Shown piece by piece: positions 39,791 through 48,700 of a stretch of 64,000 nt of DNA (positions within the stretch are counted from its first letter, which is position 1; each line of letters begins with the position of its first letter). The stretch covers positions 310,001-374,000 of the forward strand of contig NZ_PDJH01000001.1 in assembly GCF_002564025.1 (NCBI RefSeq), given 5' to 3'. The translations under genes were made by a program, and so were the position numbers. The notes under the pieces were generated by a model. That model was not told where the DNA came from, did no database searches, and saw only the letters and a program-made list of their open reading frames with translations. The stretch comes from Flavimobilis soli. GTDB taxonomy: Bacteria; Actinomycetota; Actinomycetes; Actinomycetales; Cellulomonadaceae.

Positions 39791-41545
39791 TCAGCGCGCC
39801 TGGCGGTCGCCCCGGTGCAGGATGTCCTCGCGGACGACGCGGCGCAGGACCTTGCCGATCTGCGATCGCGGCAGCTCCTTGACGACCTCCAGCTGCTTCG
39901 GGAGCGCGTAGCGGGCGAGCTTCGCCTCGCACCAGGCGCGGACGGACTCGAGGTCGACCTGCGCGTGCGCGGCGGCGTCCTTCGCGAGCACGATCGCGGC
40001 GACGACGCGTTCGCCGAGGTCGCCGCCTGGGAGGCCGACGATCGCGACGTCCTCGATGCCGGGCATCGACCGCAGGTGGTCCTCGACCTGCGAGGGGTAC
40101 ACCTTGAAACCGCCGGTGATGATCATCTCCTTGATGCGGTCGACGAGCCGGACAAACCCGTCCTCCTGCATCACGACGACGTCACCGGTGCGGATCCACT
40201 GCTGACCGTCGATCTCGACGAGCGTGTCGGCGGTCTCCTCGGGGCGGTTCCAGTAGCCGCCGAACACCTGTGGGCCGGCGATGAGCAGCTCGCCGCGCTC
40301 CCCCGGCTCGACCAGGCGGTACGGGTCCTCCTGGTCGGTGATGCGGATGTCGGTCGACGGGAACGGCAGGCCGAGCGTGCCGGGCTGGCGAGCCTCGGAG
40401 CAGGGGCTGCCGAGCGCGACGGGCGACGTCTCGGTCATGCCGTAGCCCTCGATCGCATACCCGCCCGTGGCCCCCTCCCACGCCGTGGCCACCTCGCCGG
40501 GCAGCGGCATGGCACCGCAGATGGCGTAGCGGAAGGTCGTGAGGTCGACGTCCTGCTCGACCGCGGCCTTCGCGAGACGGTCGAGCATGGGCGGGACGGC
40601 CGGGAGGAACGTGCCGGGGATGCGCTTCTGCGTCGCGAGGACGGCAGCGACGTCGAACTTCGGGAAGAGGACGAGCGTCGCGCCGATGCGGATCGCGAAC
40701 GACAGGCACAGCGTGAGGCCGAAAGCGTGGAAGAACGGCAGGACGCCGTAGACGACGTCGTCGCTCACTCCGCTCGTGGCGCCGTCGGCGAAGCCCATCT
40801 GGGTCCACTCCTGGCCCTGCGTCGCGTTGGCGACGAGGTTGGCGTGCGTCAGCATCGCGGCCTTGGGCGTGCCGGTGGTTCCGCCGGTGTACTGCAGGAG
40901 GGCGAGGTCGCTCGAGCCGGGCGCGGGGTAGCTCGCGGGCAACCGCGTCGCCTTCTTGAGGAGGCGCTCCCACCGCACGACGCTCGCGGGGATGTCGGCA
41001 CGCAGGGCCTCGCGCAGGGCGCGGGCCTTCGCGACGGGGAGGTTGAGTGCGAAGCGCTTGCCGGCGGGCAGGTCGCGCGAGAGGTCGACTCCGACGATCG
41101 TGTGGACCTCGGTCTCGCTCTGCCGCTCGGCGAGGCGGGCCGCGGTCGGCTCCCAGCACACTGCGACGGTCGCTCCGGAGTCGGCGACCTGGTGCGCTAG
41201 CTCCTCGGACGTGTACGTGGGGTTGCACTCGACGACGACGCCGCCGACGCGCAGCACGGCGTAGAACACGACGACGTGGGTGGCGCAGTTCGGCAGGCCG
41301 ATCGCGACCCTGTCCCCCGGCCGGACGCCGAGCTTGGTGAGGACGCCGGCGGCGTGCGCTACGTGGTCGGCGAGCTCGCGGTACGTCGTCCGGCGGCCCA
41401 TGAAGTCGAGCGCGACCCGGTCGGGACAGCTGCGAGCTCCGCGCTCGAGCGCCGCCGTGAGCGGCTCGTCCGCGACGGTGATGTCGGCGCTGACGCCGGG
41501 AGAGTAGGACCGCGTCCAGGGACGCTCCTCCGAAGGCCGAGTCAT
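39791..41545 (-). CDS. fadD: Long-chain fatty acid-CoA ligase
   Basis: This 584-residue ANL-superfamily adenylating enzyme activates fatty acids to acyl-CoA. Motifs: LLQYTGGTTGTPKAAMLTHANL (AMP/phosphate loop), AIEGYGMTETSPVALG, QQWIRTGDVV, the hinge FVRLVDRIKEMIITGGFKVYP and the C-terminal catalytic Lys in LPRSQIGKVLRR. ATG 41545 has no Shine-Dalgarno but TAGTCT lies 7 bp upstream (41558-41553, minus strand), suggesting a leaderless mRNA. A near-perfect inverted repeat overlaps this -10, so a repressor is expected. Confidence 0.93.
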   Translation of the reverse strand: MTRPSEERPWTRSYSPGVSADITVADEPLTAALERGARSCPDRVALDFMGRRTTYRELADHVAHAAGVLTKLGVRPGDRVAIGLPNCATHVVVFYAVLRVGGVVVECNPTYTSEELAHQVADSGATVAVCWEPTAARLAERQSETEVHTIVGVDLSRDLPAGKRFALNLPVAKARALREALRADIPASVVRWERLLKKATRLPASYPAPGSSDLALLQYTGGTTGTPKAAMLTHANLVANATQGQEWTQMGFADGATSGVSDDVVYGVLPFFHAFGLTLCLSFAIRIGATLVLFPKFDVAAVLATQKRIPGTFLPAVPPMLDRLAKAAVEQDVDLTTFRYAICGAMPLPGEVATAWEGATGGYAIEGYGMTETSPVALGSPCSEARQPGTLGLPFPSTDIRITDQEDPYRLVEPGERGELLIAGPQVFGGYWNRPEETADTLVEIDGQQWIRTGDVVVMQEDGFVRLVDRIKEMIITGGFKVYPSQVEDHLRSMPGIEDVAIVGLPGGDLGERVVAAIVLAKDAAAHAQVDLESVRAWCEAKLARYALPKQLEVVKELPRSQIGKVLRRVVREDILHRGDRQAR

Positions 41546-41556
41546 ACCGCCAAGAC

Positions 41557-41578
41557 TAACTTACGGAAGCGTAGGTTA
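41557..41578 (-). promoter_or_regulatory. Operator-like inverted repeat overlapping the fadD promoter
   Basis: TAACTTACG-GAAG-CGTAGGTTA has 9-bp arms matching at 8 of 9 positions and covers the predicted -10. TTACG/CGTAA-type arms are typical of TetR-family repressors of fatty acid genes in actinobacteria; no such regulator is encoded nearby. Confidence 0.55.
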
Positions 41579-41636
41579 CGCGGCCGGCGACGGAGGCCCC
41601 ACGCAGACCGTCGCAGCGTGCGAGCCCGTGATGCAC

Positions 41637-41669
41637 GAGAGCCCGCACCCCTGAGGGGTGCGGGCTCTC
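41637..41669 (-). terminator. Terminator after nusB
   Basis: GAGAGCCCGCACCCC-TGA-GGGGTGCGGGCTCTC, a perfect 15-bp stem with a 3-base loop, 10 bp after the nusB stop. It closes the efp-nusB unit. Confidence 0.85.
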
Positions 41670-41679
41670 GGTGTGAGTG

Positions 41680-42096
41680 TCAGCCGAGGATGGTCGGCTT
41701 GAGCTCGAGGATCCGCGCGAGCAGGCCGTTCACGAAGGACGGCGACTCGTCGGTCGACAGGCCCGAGACGAGCTCGACGGCCTCGTCGATCGCGACGGCG
41801 TCAGGCACGTCGTCGTTGAACAGCAGCTCCCAGGTAGCAAGGCGGAGGACCGCCCGGTCGACCGAGGGCATGCGCTCGAGCGTCCAGCCGTTCGAGTAGG
41901 TCTCGAGGATCTCGTCGATGTGGCGCGCGTGCGCGTCATACCCTTCGACGAGCTCGACCGAGTACTGCGGCAGGGCGGACTCGACACCGGGGTGCGCGAC
42001 GCGCTCGGCGAGCATGTCGAGCAGGTCGAGGTTCCGCTGCTCCGCCTCGAAGAGGACGTCGAGCGCGCGCTTGCGCGCCTTGGTGCGGGCTCCCAC
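41680..42096 (-). CDS. nusB: Transcription antitermination factor NusB
   Basis: This 138-residue all-helical protein binds boxA RNA with NusE (S10) during rRNA synthesis. Conserved blocks: ARKRALDVLFEAEQRNLDLLDML near the N-terminus, ERMPSVDRAVLRLATWELLFNDDVPDAVAIDEAVELV and SPSFVNGLLARIL. It begins at GTG 42096, one base after the efp stop, and ends just before a strong terminator. The aroQ/aroB-efp-nusB order is typical for actinobacteria. Confidence 0.95.
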   Translation of the reverse strand: MGARTKARKRALDVLFEAEQRNLDLLDMLAERVAHPGVESALPQYSVELVEGYDAHARHIDEILETYSNGWTLERMPSVDRAVLRLATWELLFNDDVPDAVAIDEAVELVSGLSTDESPSFVNGLLARILELKPTILG

Positions 42097-42097
42097 G

Positions 42098-42661
42098 TCA
42101 GTCGGTCACTCGACCCAGGTACGAACGGTCACGGGTGTCGACCTTGACGCGCGTCCCGGTCTCGAGGAACAGCGGGACCTGGATCTCGGCGCCGGTCTCG
42201 AGCGTGGCCGGCTTGGTGCCGCCGGTCGAGCGGTCGCCCTGGAGGCCCGGCTCGGTGTACGTGATCTCGAGGACGACGGACGCGGGGAGCTCGATGTAGA
42301 GCGGCGTGCCGTCGTTCGAGGCGACGAGGACGTTCTGGTTCTCGAGCATGAAGTCGACCGCGTCGCCGACGACCGCGGCCGAGACCGGGATCTGGTCGTA
42401 CGTGGACGTGTCCATGAAGATGAAGTCGTCGCCGTCCTTGTACAGGTACTGCATGTCGCGCTTGTCGACGTTCGCGGTCTCGATCTTGATCCCCGCGTTG
42501 AACGTCTTGTCGACGGTCTTGCCGGAGACGACGTTCTTCATCTTGGTGCGGACGAAGGCGCCACCCTTGCCGGGCTTGACGTGCTGGAACTCGATGATGG
42601 TCCACAGCTGGCCATCGATGCGGAGCACGGTGCCGTTCTTGATGTCGTTCGTGGTCGCCAC
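42098..42661 (-). CDS. efp: Elongation factor P
   Basis: This 187-residue, three-domain protein rescues ribosomes stalled on polyproline. The KOW-like N-terminal domain holds the functional loop [14 protein letters not shown], with Lys32 at the tip. The C-terminal end shows [29 protein letters not shown], the EF-P signature. No EF-P-modifying enzyme is seen nearby, in keeping with unmodified actinobacterial EF-P. It has its own promoter (-10 TATACT) and a hairpin at the start of the leader. Confidence 0.96.
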   Translation of the reverse strand: MATTNDIKNGTVLRIDGQLWTIIEFQHVKPGKGGAFVRTKMKNVVSGKTVDKTFNAGIKIETANVDKRDMQYLYKDGDDFIFMDTSTYDQIPVSAAVVGDAVDFMLENQNVLVASNDGTPLYIELPASVVLEITYTEPGLQGDRSTGGTKPATLETGAEIQVPLFLETGTRVKVDTRDRSYLGRVTD

Positions 42662-42743
42662 GGTTCAACTTCCTGTTGCGTTGACAAAGATCAGGGCCTG
42701 GGCAGGCCGGTCCTGACCGCGTGCACCGGGGCTCACGGAGGAC

Positions 42744-42783
42744 AGCGGCTGCGCGAGACTTCGCGAGCAGCCGCTCAAGTATA
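42744..42783 (-). promoter_or_regulatory. efp -10 box and leader hairpin
   Basis: Minus strand TATACT (42783-42778) is the best -10 in the window, with no clear -35. Directly after it, AGCGGCTG+CGCGA pairs with TCGCG+CAGCCGCT (42744-42775) with a 2-base bulge and a GACT loop. The stem could protect the 5' end of efp mRNA or end aroQ transcription. Confidence 0.5.
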
Positions 42784-42807
42784 GCGGTGATGCCTGGACG
42801 GCCCGGT

Positions 42808-43242
42808 TCAGCCGGCCAGCGCCTGCAGGGCGAGGCGGTAGCTGTCGAAACCGAAACCGGCGATCGTCCCGGTCGCGACGGGCCCGACGACGCTCAGGTG
42901 CCGGAACGCCTCGCGTGCGTACGGGTTCGAGATGTGCACCTCGACGAGCCGCAGCCCGACGTCGGTCACCTGGGCCGCGGCGTCGCGCAGCGCGTAGGAG
43001 TAGTGCGTGAACGCCGCCGGGTTGAGCACGACGTCGCTGCGCGTGTCGACTGCCTCGTGCAGCCAGCCGACCATCTCGGACTCGTCGTCCGTCTGCCGCA
43101 CCTCGACGTCGAGCCCGAGCTCCGCACCCCAGCGCTCCCCCGCCTCGACGAGGTCGGCGAGCGTCAGGTGGCCGTACACCTCGGGCTCGCGGACGCCGAG
43201 ACGACCGAGGTTGGGACCGTTGAGCAGGAGCACGCGCGTCAT
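42808..43242 (-). CDS. aroQ: 3-dehydroquinate dehydratase, type II
   Basis: This 144-residue enzyme catalyses step 3 of the shikimate pathway and forms dodecamers. Motifs: [21 protein letters not shown] (loop with catalytic Arg and Tyr), [17 protein letters not shown] (Ser/Glu), [17 protein letters not shown] and [16 protein letters not shown]. It follows aroB by 19 bp, completing the aroK-aroB-aroQ unit. Confidence 0.95.
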   Translation of the reverse strand: MTRVLLLNGPNLGRLGVREPEVYGHLTLADLVEAGERWGAELGLDVEVRQTDDESEMVGWLHEAVDTRSDVVLNPAAFTHYSYALRDAAAQVTDVGLRLVEVHISNPYAREAFRHLSVVGPVATGTIAGFGFDSYRLALQALAG

Positions 43243-43261
43243 GAGGCGAACCTAGCGCACG

Positions 43262-44389
43262 TCACAACAAGACCGGGCGGCCGCCCGCCGGGGCGTCCTC
43301 GCTGACCTCGGCGTACGCCGCAGCGAGCAGCGTCGGGTCCGGGCCCTCGAGGCGCGTCGGGTGGCCGAGCGAGTCGAGCACCACGAAGCGGAGCAGGTCG
43401 CCGCGCGTCTTCTTGTCGCGGCGCATGGCGCCGAGGAGAGCGTCCCAGCGGTCGCCGCGGTACGTGAGCGGCAGCCCGAGCGACGAGAGCACGCTGCGGT
43501 GCCGCGCGACGTCCTCGTCCGAGAGCTTGCCGGCGAGGCGCGCGAGCTCGGCCGCGAAGACCATGCCGACCGACACGGCCGCGCCGTGGCGCCACTGGTA
43601 CCGCTCGACGTGCTCGATCGCGTGGCCGAACGTGTGGCCGTAGTTGAGGATCTCGCGCAGGCCGGACTCCTTGAGGTCCTCCCCCACGACGTCGGCCTTC
43701 CACTGCACAGCCCGCTGGATCAGCTCGACGAGGACCTCCTCGTCGACCGACGTCGCGCCCTGCGACAGGGCTGCCGCGTTCGCCTCGATCAGCTCGAGGA
43801 CGCGGGCGTCCGCGACGAGACCGCACTTCACGATCTCCCCCAGCCCTGCGACGAAGTCCCAGCGCGGCAGCGTCTCGAGGGCGGCGATGTCGCACAGCAC
43901 GCCAGCAGGCGGGTAGAACGCGCCCACGAGGTTCTTGCCCTCGGCCGTGTTGATGCCCGTCTTGCCGCCGACGGCGGCGTCCACCATCGCGAGGATCGTG
44001 GTCGGGACGTGGACCACCTGGATGCCGCGCAGCCACGTCGCGGCGACGAAACCGCCGAGGTCCGTCGTCGCGCCGCCGCCGACCGCGACGATCGCGTCCG
44101 AGCGCGTGAAGTCCGCCTGGCCGAGGACCTGCCAGCAGAACGCAGCGACCTGCGCGGTCTTCGACTCCTCGGCGTCCGGCACCTCGGCCTGAATCGCCTC
44201 GTAGCCCTGCTCGACCAGGTCCTCGCGGATGGCGTCGGCCGTCGTCGCGAGCGCCGACGGGTGCAGAACGAGCACCTTGCGCACGGACTTGCCCAGCATG
44301 TCGGGGAGCTCGCCGAGCAGGTGCCGACCGATCACGACGTCGTACGGGGCGTCGCCCTTCACCGTGACGCGGACGGGCGCTGCACTCAT
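43262..44389 (-). CDS. aroB: 3-dehydroquinate synthase
   Basis: This 375-residue NAD- and zinc-dependent enzyme cyclises DAHP to dehydroquinate. Motifs: IVAVGGGATTDLGGFVAATWLRG, VPTTILAMVDAAVGGKTGINTAEGKNLVGAF, AGLGEIVKCGL (Glu and Lys of the zinc site), ILNYGHTFGHAIEH (zinc His) and AVSVGMVFAAEL. The ATG overlaps the aroK stop by 4 bp. Confidence 0.96.
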   Translation of the reverse strand: MSAAPVRVTVKGDAPYDVVIGRHLLGELPDMLGKSVRKVLVLHPSALATTADAIREDLVEQGYEAIQAEVPDAEESKTAQVAAFCWQVLGQADFTRSDAIVAVGGGATTDLGGFVAATWLRGIQVVHVPTTILAMVDAAVGGKTGINTAEGKNLVGAFYPPAGVLCDIAALETLPRWDFVAGLGEIVKCGLVADARVLELIEANAAALSQGATSVDEEVLVELIQRAVQWKADVVGEDLKESGLREILNYGHTFGHAIEHVERYQWRHGAAVSVGMVFAAELARLAGKLSDEDVARHRSVLSSLGLPLTYRGDRWDALLGAMRRDKKTRGDLLRFVVLDSLGHPTRLEGPDPTLLAAAYAEVSEDAPAGGRPVLL

Positions 44390-44937
44390 CGGGTACCTCC
44401 AGGCTGGGCCGCGTCGAGCGCGGCGAGGATCTGTGCCGCGACCGCGGCGGGCTCGAGGTCGTCGGTGAGCACGTGCAACGAACCGACCTTCTCGTACACG
44501 GGTCGACGCGCGGTCATGAGCGCCTGCCACTGCGCACGCGGGTTGGCCGCGAGCAGCGGGCGCGCCGTGTTGAAGCCCACGCGCGGCGCCGCGTGCGCGA
44601 GGGACACGTCGAGGAAGACGACCGTGCCGCCGTCGGCCACGTACTGCGCGAGCAGCGCCTGCGTGCCCTCGTCGAGGACAGCGCCACCTCCGAGCGCGAG
44701 GACGCCGTCGTGCTCCTCGAGCGCCGTCGCCACCGCGCGACGCTCGAGGGCGCGGAACGCGTCCTCGCCGTCCTCGACGAAGATGTCGGTGACGGACTTG
44801 CCTGCGAGCGTCTCGACGTCGGCGTCCGTGTCACGGACCTGCCAGCCCGTCGCGGCGCCGATCTCCGCGGCGACGGTGGTCTTCCCCGAACCAGGTGGAC
44901 CGGACAGGATGACGCGAGGGCGGAAGGCTTCAGGCAC
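44386..44937 (-). CDS. aroK: Shikimate kinase
   Basis: This 183-residue enzyme phosphorylates shikimate. Motifs: VILSGPPGSGKTTVAAEIGAATGW (Walker A), RDTDADVE (shikimate-binding Asp), FRALERRAV, GVLALGGGAVLDEG, and NTARPLL in the lid region (family RPLL). GTG 44937 has no Shine-Dalgarno; TATCCT (44949-44944, minus strand) lies exactly 6 bp upstream, so the mRNA is probably leaderless. aroC, normally the gene before aroK, lies 3.8 kb away because a plus-strand gene has been inserted, so aroK needs this promoter. Confidence 0.95.
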   Translation of the reverse strand: MPEAFRPRVILSGPPGSGKTTVAAEIGAATGWQVRDTDADVETLAGKSVTDIFVEDGEDAFRALERRAVATALEEHDGVLALGGGAVLDEGTQALLAQYVADGGTVVFLDVSLAHAAPRVGFNTARPLLAANPRAQWQALMTARRPVYEKVGSLHVLTDDLEPAAVAAQILAALDAAQPGGTR

Positions 44938-44943
44938 GCCCCA

Positions 44944-44949
44944 AGGATA
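44944..44949 (-). promoter_or_regulatory. -10 box for leaderless aroK transcript
   Basis: TATCCT on the minus strand, 6 bp before GTG 44937, with no ribosome-binding site between. No good -35 is seen. Confidence 0.45.
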
Positions 44950-45108
44950 GCGACGGGCCTGCGCGGACGGACGCGTGACCACGGACTGGTCCGACAGAGA
45001 CGAGGGGCGCGGGTCGTCTTCTATCGGCAGGTGCCGCTCAAGCATGAGGGAAAACACGCCGATGACATGCCGACACGTGCGTACCGTCACATCCACCAAG
45101 GGGAAACC

Positions 45109-48100
45109 ATGCGTGCACCACGGATCGTCGCCGGGGCGACGACCGCGTTCCTCGTGCTCGGCCTGCTGGCGGGCGCGCCGAGCGCGTCCGCAGCACCGAC
45201 CGCCACGATCGACACCCAGAACACCTCCACGCAGCGCACCGGCGACATCGTGCTTCAGTGGAAGCCGGTCGCCGGCGCCACGTCGTACAAGGTCGAGATC
45301 GCCGAGACGGAGGGGTTCGGCAGCTCCGTCGTCGACTCCGTCACGACGACGGCGCTCCGCTGGGTCCCGACGACCCCGCTCTGGGGGACGAACGGCGACC
45401 GCGAGCTGTTCTGGCGCGTCGTGCCGCAGGGGGTGAACGCTGATCCCACGGCCGCCACCGTGAAGAGCTTCGTGCGCGCGCAGGCGCCGACCACGACGCT
45501 CACCGCTCCCGCTGACCGAGCAACCGTGACCTACCCCGCTCCCGTGACCTTCACGTGGGCCGCGGTCCCCGGGGCCTCGTCCTACGAGCTCACCTACGCG
45601 ACCGCAGGCTCGTCCTCCGCGACGACGGTCAAGGTCACCGACACGACCTACACCCCGCCGCTCCTCGTCGACGGGGACTACGAGTGGTGGGTCACGCCCC
45701 GCTTCCCGCTGCCGTCCTTCTCCTCGGACGTGGCAGGGACGGAGAGCGCCGCACGAGCGTTCACGGTCGTGTGGCCCGCCGCGAGCGGCCGACCGGTCCT
45801 CGAGGCGCCGGCAGACCAGTCGTTCCTCAACGACGCCGAGTTCCGGTGGTCCAAGGTCGACGGCGCGAGCGCCTACCGCTTCCAGCTCAGCCAGGACCCG
45901 AACTTCCCCTCGTCCACGATCACCGTCGACGTCGAGGTGACCGGCACGGTGTTCACGCCGGTCCACGTCCTTCCCAGCACGACGTACTACTGGCGGGTCG
46001 GGGCGAAGAACCCGCAGGGCACGCTCGTGTGGTCTGACGCCCGGCAGTTCTCCAAGCGCATGAGCAAGGACGCGGCGTCCGTCGTCGGCGACGGCATGAC
46101 GGACCCGCTGACGGCGGAGCCGAAGTTCACCAACATCTCGACCGACCCCACCCGGCCCACCGACCTCGACTTCGACCGGTTCCGGCTCGAGTGGGAGGCC
46201 GTGCCGCGCGCGACCTACTACGAGGTCGAGGTCACCCGGCAGGTCACCGGGACCCTCGAGAAGCTCACCTGCAAGACCGCCACGAACTCGGCGACGATCG
46301 TCGCGACCGCCTCGACCGCGCAGCCGAACAAGCTCGCCTCGTCGTCCCCGTGCCTCTGGAACTCGAAGCGCACGCACATGATCGCCCCCGGCGACGACCT
46401 CTACCTCGCGAAGGTGCGCGCGATCAACATGTCCGCCGCCGACACGGGCGCCTTCCACTCGACCGTCAACCAGACGGTCTCCACGGTCATCGAGTCGCAG
46501 GCGCACTACTTCCGCGTGCCCGAGTCCGCCCGCACGACGCCGTCTGCTCTGACGGCGATCGTGACGCAGCCACAGACGCCCATGACCGAGGTGAGCCCGC
46601 TCCTCGAGTGGACCCCGGTCCCCGGCGCCGTCGGCTACATCGTGAAGTTCTACGCGGACGCAAACCTGTCCAACCCGATCGGCCAGGTCCGCACGACGAC
46701 GGCGAACGTGCGCACGACGGGGGTCTTCGAGCTCAACCGCACGACGTCCTCGGAGGACGCCTACACGGTGATCGTGTACGCGGCCTCGGGTGACATCGAC
46801 AAGCCCGACCAGTGGGCGGAGCTCGTGCCCACGTCCGGCACGACGTCGTTCAAGCGCACCGCCCCCACCCCGGCGGCGGGGACGGTCGTCGACCGGGCGG
46901 GTGCGCAGCTCCTCAAGCTCACACCCACCCCGGCCGACGCTCTGGGCGGGGCGAGCCGTGGCTACTACGTCGCGATCTACCAGCGCGGCTCGAGCCAGGT
47001 CTACAAGGAACTGCGCGTCGACCAGCCCATGGTCGTCGCTGCGGCCTCGTACTCCGGGCACACGGCAAGCTCCTTCAGCATGACCCCGCTCGCGACCGGC
47101 CAGTACGAGTTCGACTGGGCCGTGCTCGACCCGGTCGGCAAGGCTGCACAGCTCTCCCCCCGCACGCCGTTCACGGTCGGCGGGACGGGTGCCACGAACC
47201 TCAGGGCGGTTCCGAGCGCGAGCGGGACGAGTGCCACGCTGTCCTGGTCGAGCGCGGTGAGCGCTGAGAGCTACGTCGTCACGCTGCGCGCGACGACCGA
47301 GTCCCGCACAACCACGCTCACGTCGAAGGCACGTGCCGTGACCGCGACCAACCTGGTACCGGGCACCACCTACGAGTGGTCCGTCAAGGCGCGCGACCGC
47401 TACAACAACGACTCCCTCGCCTCCGAGACGGGACGGTTCACGGTCCCCCAGAGCACGGTGCCTGTCTCCAAGCCGACGATCACAGGTGCTGCCGCTGGCA
47501 CGGCAACCATCTCGTGGAGCGCCGTACCCGGTGCGTCGCGCTACCTCGTCCGGGTCGCTGACAGCACGCGAGGCCTCGCGGGAGTTCGCCCGGTCGAGAC
47601 GACGTCGCTCTCCTACACGCCGACCACGCCGCTCGTCTACGGCACGTCGTACTCGTTCGACGTCCGCGCGGTCCCGCCCGTGCTGAGCACGTCCAGCATG
47701 CGCCCCGTGCTCGCCACGACGGCCCGCGACGGCGTCCTCACGGTCGTCACCGCGCCCGGCACGCCGTCCGGGCTCCGCCTTACCGCCGCTCCCGCGTCGG
47801 TCACCGCGAGCTGGACCGATCTTGCGGGCGTCGCCCGCGGCAGCTCCGTCGCGCCGGGCTACGTCCTGCGGTACGGCGTGGCGCGGGCCGACGGTCTCGA
47901 CCCCGCCTGGACGAGCGTCGTCGTCGGCTCCGCGACCACGAAGAAGCTCACCGGGCTCAAGCCGGGAACCACGTACGCCGTGCAGGTCGCGGCGGCGAAC
48001 TCGCAGGGCCAGAGCGCGTGGAGCCGTTCCGCGACAGCGCGGACCGCTGACACCTCCCCGTCTGCTCCGCGCCTGGGCAAGGTGACGCGCGGGGACCGCA

Positions 48101-48627
48101 AGCTCAAGGTCACGTGGAGCGCTCCGGTCTCCGCAGGCTCCGCGGGTATCACGGGATACCAGGTCGAGACGCGGTCGTACTCGGGCGGCACATGGTCGGC
48201 CTGGCGCCCCACGCGGGTGGCGGCCACCGTCCGGTCCGCGACCGTCACGAACCTCGCCAACGGTCGCAAGACCGAGGTGCGGATCGTCGCGACGTCGCGC
48301 GTCGGCAACAGCCCCGCCTCCGCCTCGGCGGTCGTCACGCCCGCGGGCAAGCCGCTCGCCCCGACGACGATCAAGGCGCGGTCGACCAAGAAGAAGACCG
48401 TCAAGGTCACGTGGAAGGCGGCACCGGCCAACGGCTCCAAGGTCAAGTCCTACGTGCTCCAGTACTCGACCAACGGCAAGAGCTGGAAGACGCTGAAGTC
48501 GACGACCAAGAAGTCCTACACCTGGAAGAAGGCCAAGTCCAAGAAGACCTACTACTTCCGCGTGTACGCGAAGAACGCGCTCGGCACGGGGGCCAAGAGC
48601 AGCTCGGCCGTCGTCGTCGTCAAGTAG
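45109..48627 (+). CDS. Secreted multi-domain fibronectin type III protein
   Basis: This 1172-residue secreted protein starts with a Sec signal peptide (MRAPRIVAGATTAFLVLGLLAGAPSASA, cut before APTATID). It continues as about ten FN3/Ig-like domains. Each contains a WxxVxGAxxYxVxxxxxxxF-type strand pair (LQWKPVAGATSYKVEI, FTWAAVPGASSYELTY, FRWSKVDGASAYRFQL, ISWSAVPGASRYLVRV). The last three (about 880-1172) are classical FN3 with LKPGTTYAVQVAAANSQGQS. The final domain is very Lys-rich (STKKKTVKVTWKAAP, TTKKSYTWKKAKSKKTYYF), suggesting binding to anionic wall polymers. No sortase motif or catalytic domain is seen. AAGGGGA precedes ATG 45109. It splits the aro operon. Confidence 0.85.
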   Translation: MRAPRIVAGATTAFLVLGLLAGAPSASAAPTATIDTQNTSTQRTGDIVLQWKPVAGATSYKVEIAETEGFGSSVVDSVTTTALRWVPTTPLWGTNGDRELFWRVVPQGVNADPTAATVKSFVRAQAPTTTLTAPADRATVTYPAPVTFTWAAVPGASSYELTYATAGSSSATTVKVTDTTYTPPLLVDGDYEWWVTPRFPLPSFSSDVAGTESAARAFTVVWPAASGRPVLEAPADQSFLNDAEFRWSKVDGASAYRFQLSQDPNFPSSTITVDVEVTGTVFTPVHVLPSTTYYWRVGAKNPQGTLVWSDARQFSKRMSKDAASVVGDGMTDPLTAEPKFTNISTDPTRPTDLDFDRFRLEWEAVPRATYYEVEVTRQVTGTLEKLTCKTATNSATIVATASTAQPNKLASSSPCLWNSKRTHMIAPGDDLYLAKVRAINMSAADTGAFHSTVNQTVSTVIESQAHYFRVPESARTTPSALTAIVTQPQTPMTEVSPLLEWTPVPGAVGYIVKFYADANLSNPIGQVRTTTANVRTTGVFELNRTTSSEDAYTVIVYAASGDIDKPDQWAELVPTSGTTSFKRTAPTPAAGTVVDRAGAQLLKLTPTPADALGGASRGYYVAIYQRGSSQVYKELRVDQPMVVAAASYSGHTASSFSMTPLATGQYEFDWAVLDPVGKAAQLSPRTPFTVGGTGATNLRAVPSASGTSATLSWSSAVSAESYVVTLRATTESRTTTLTSKARAVTATNLVPGTTYEWSVKARDRYNNDSLASETGRFTVPQSTVPVSKPTITGAAAGTATISWSAVPGASRYLVRVADSTRGLAGVRPVETTSLSYTPTTPLVYGTSYSFDVRAVPPVLSTSSMRPVLATTARDGVLTVVTAPGTPSGLRLTAAPASVTASWTDLAGVARGSSVAPGYVLRYGVARADGLDPAWTSVVVGSATTKKLTGLKPGTTYAVQVAAANSQGQSAWSRSATARTADTSPSAPRLGKVTRGDRKLKVTWSAPVSAGSAGITGYQVETRSYSGGTWSAWRPTRVAATVRSATVTNLANGRKTEVRIVATSRVGNSPASASAVVTPAGKPLAPTTIKARSTKKKTVKVTWKAAPANGSKVKSYVLQYSTNGKSWKTLKSTTKKSYTWKKAKSKKTYYFRVYAKNALGTGAKSSSAVVVVK

Positions 48628-48638
48628 GCGCACGCGAG

Positions 48639-48669
48639 AGGGGCGGGACCGCGCTGCGGTCCCGCCCCT
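48639..48669. terminator. Bidirectional terminator between the FN3 gene and aroC
   Basis: AGGGGCGGGACCGC-GCT-GCGGTCCCGCCCCT, a perfect 14-bp stem 11 bp after the FN3 stop and 31 bp after the end of aroC on the other strand. Confidence 0.8.
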
Positions 48670-48700
48670 TCGTCGTCCGTGGACCGTGAGGCCCGACAGC

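Noticed and set aside
44386..48633. A 1415-codon minus-strand open frame antisense to the FN3 gene
   Set aside because: It only extends the aroK frame upstream. Its translation is Arg/Gly/Asp low complexity, a product of GC-rich third positions in the opposite gene, while the plus strand encodes a signal peptide and clear FN3 domains.
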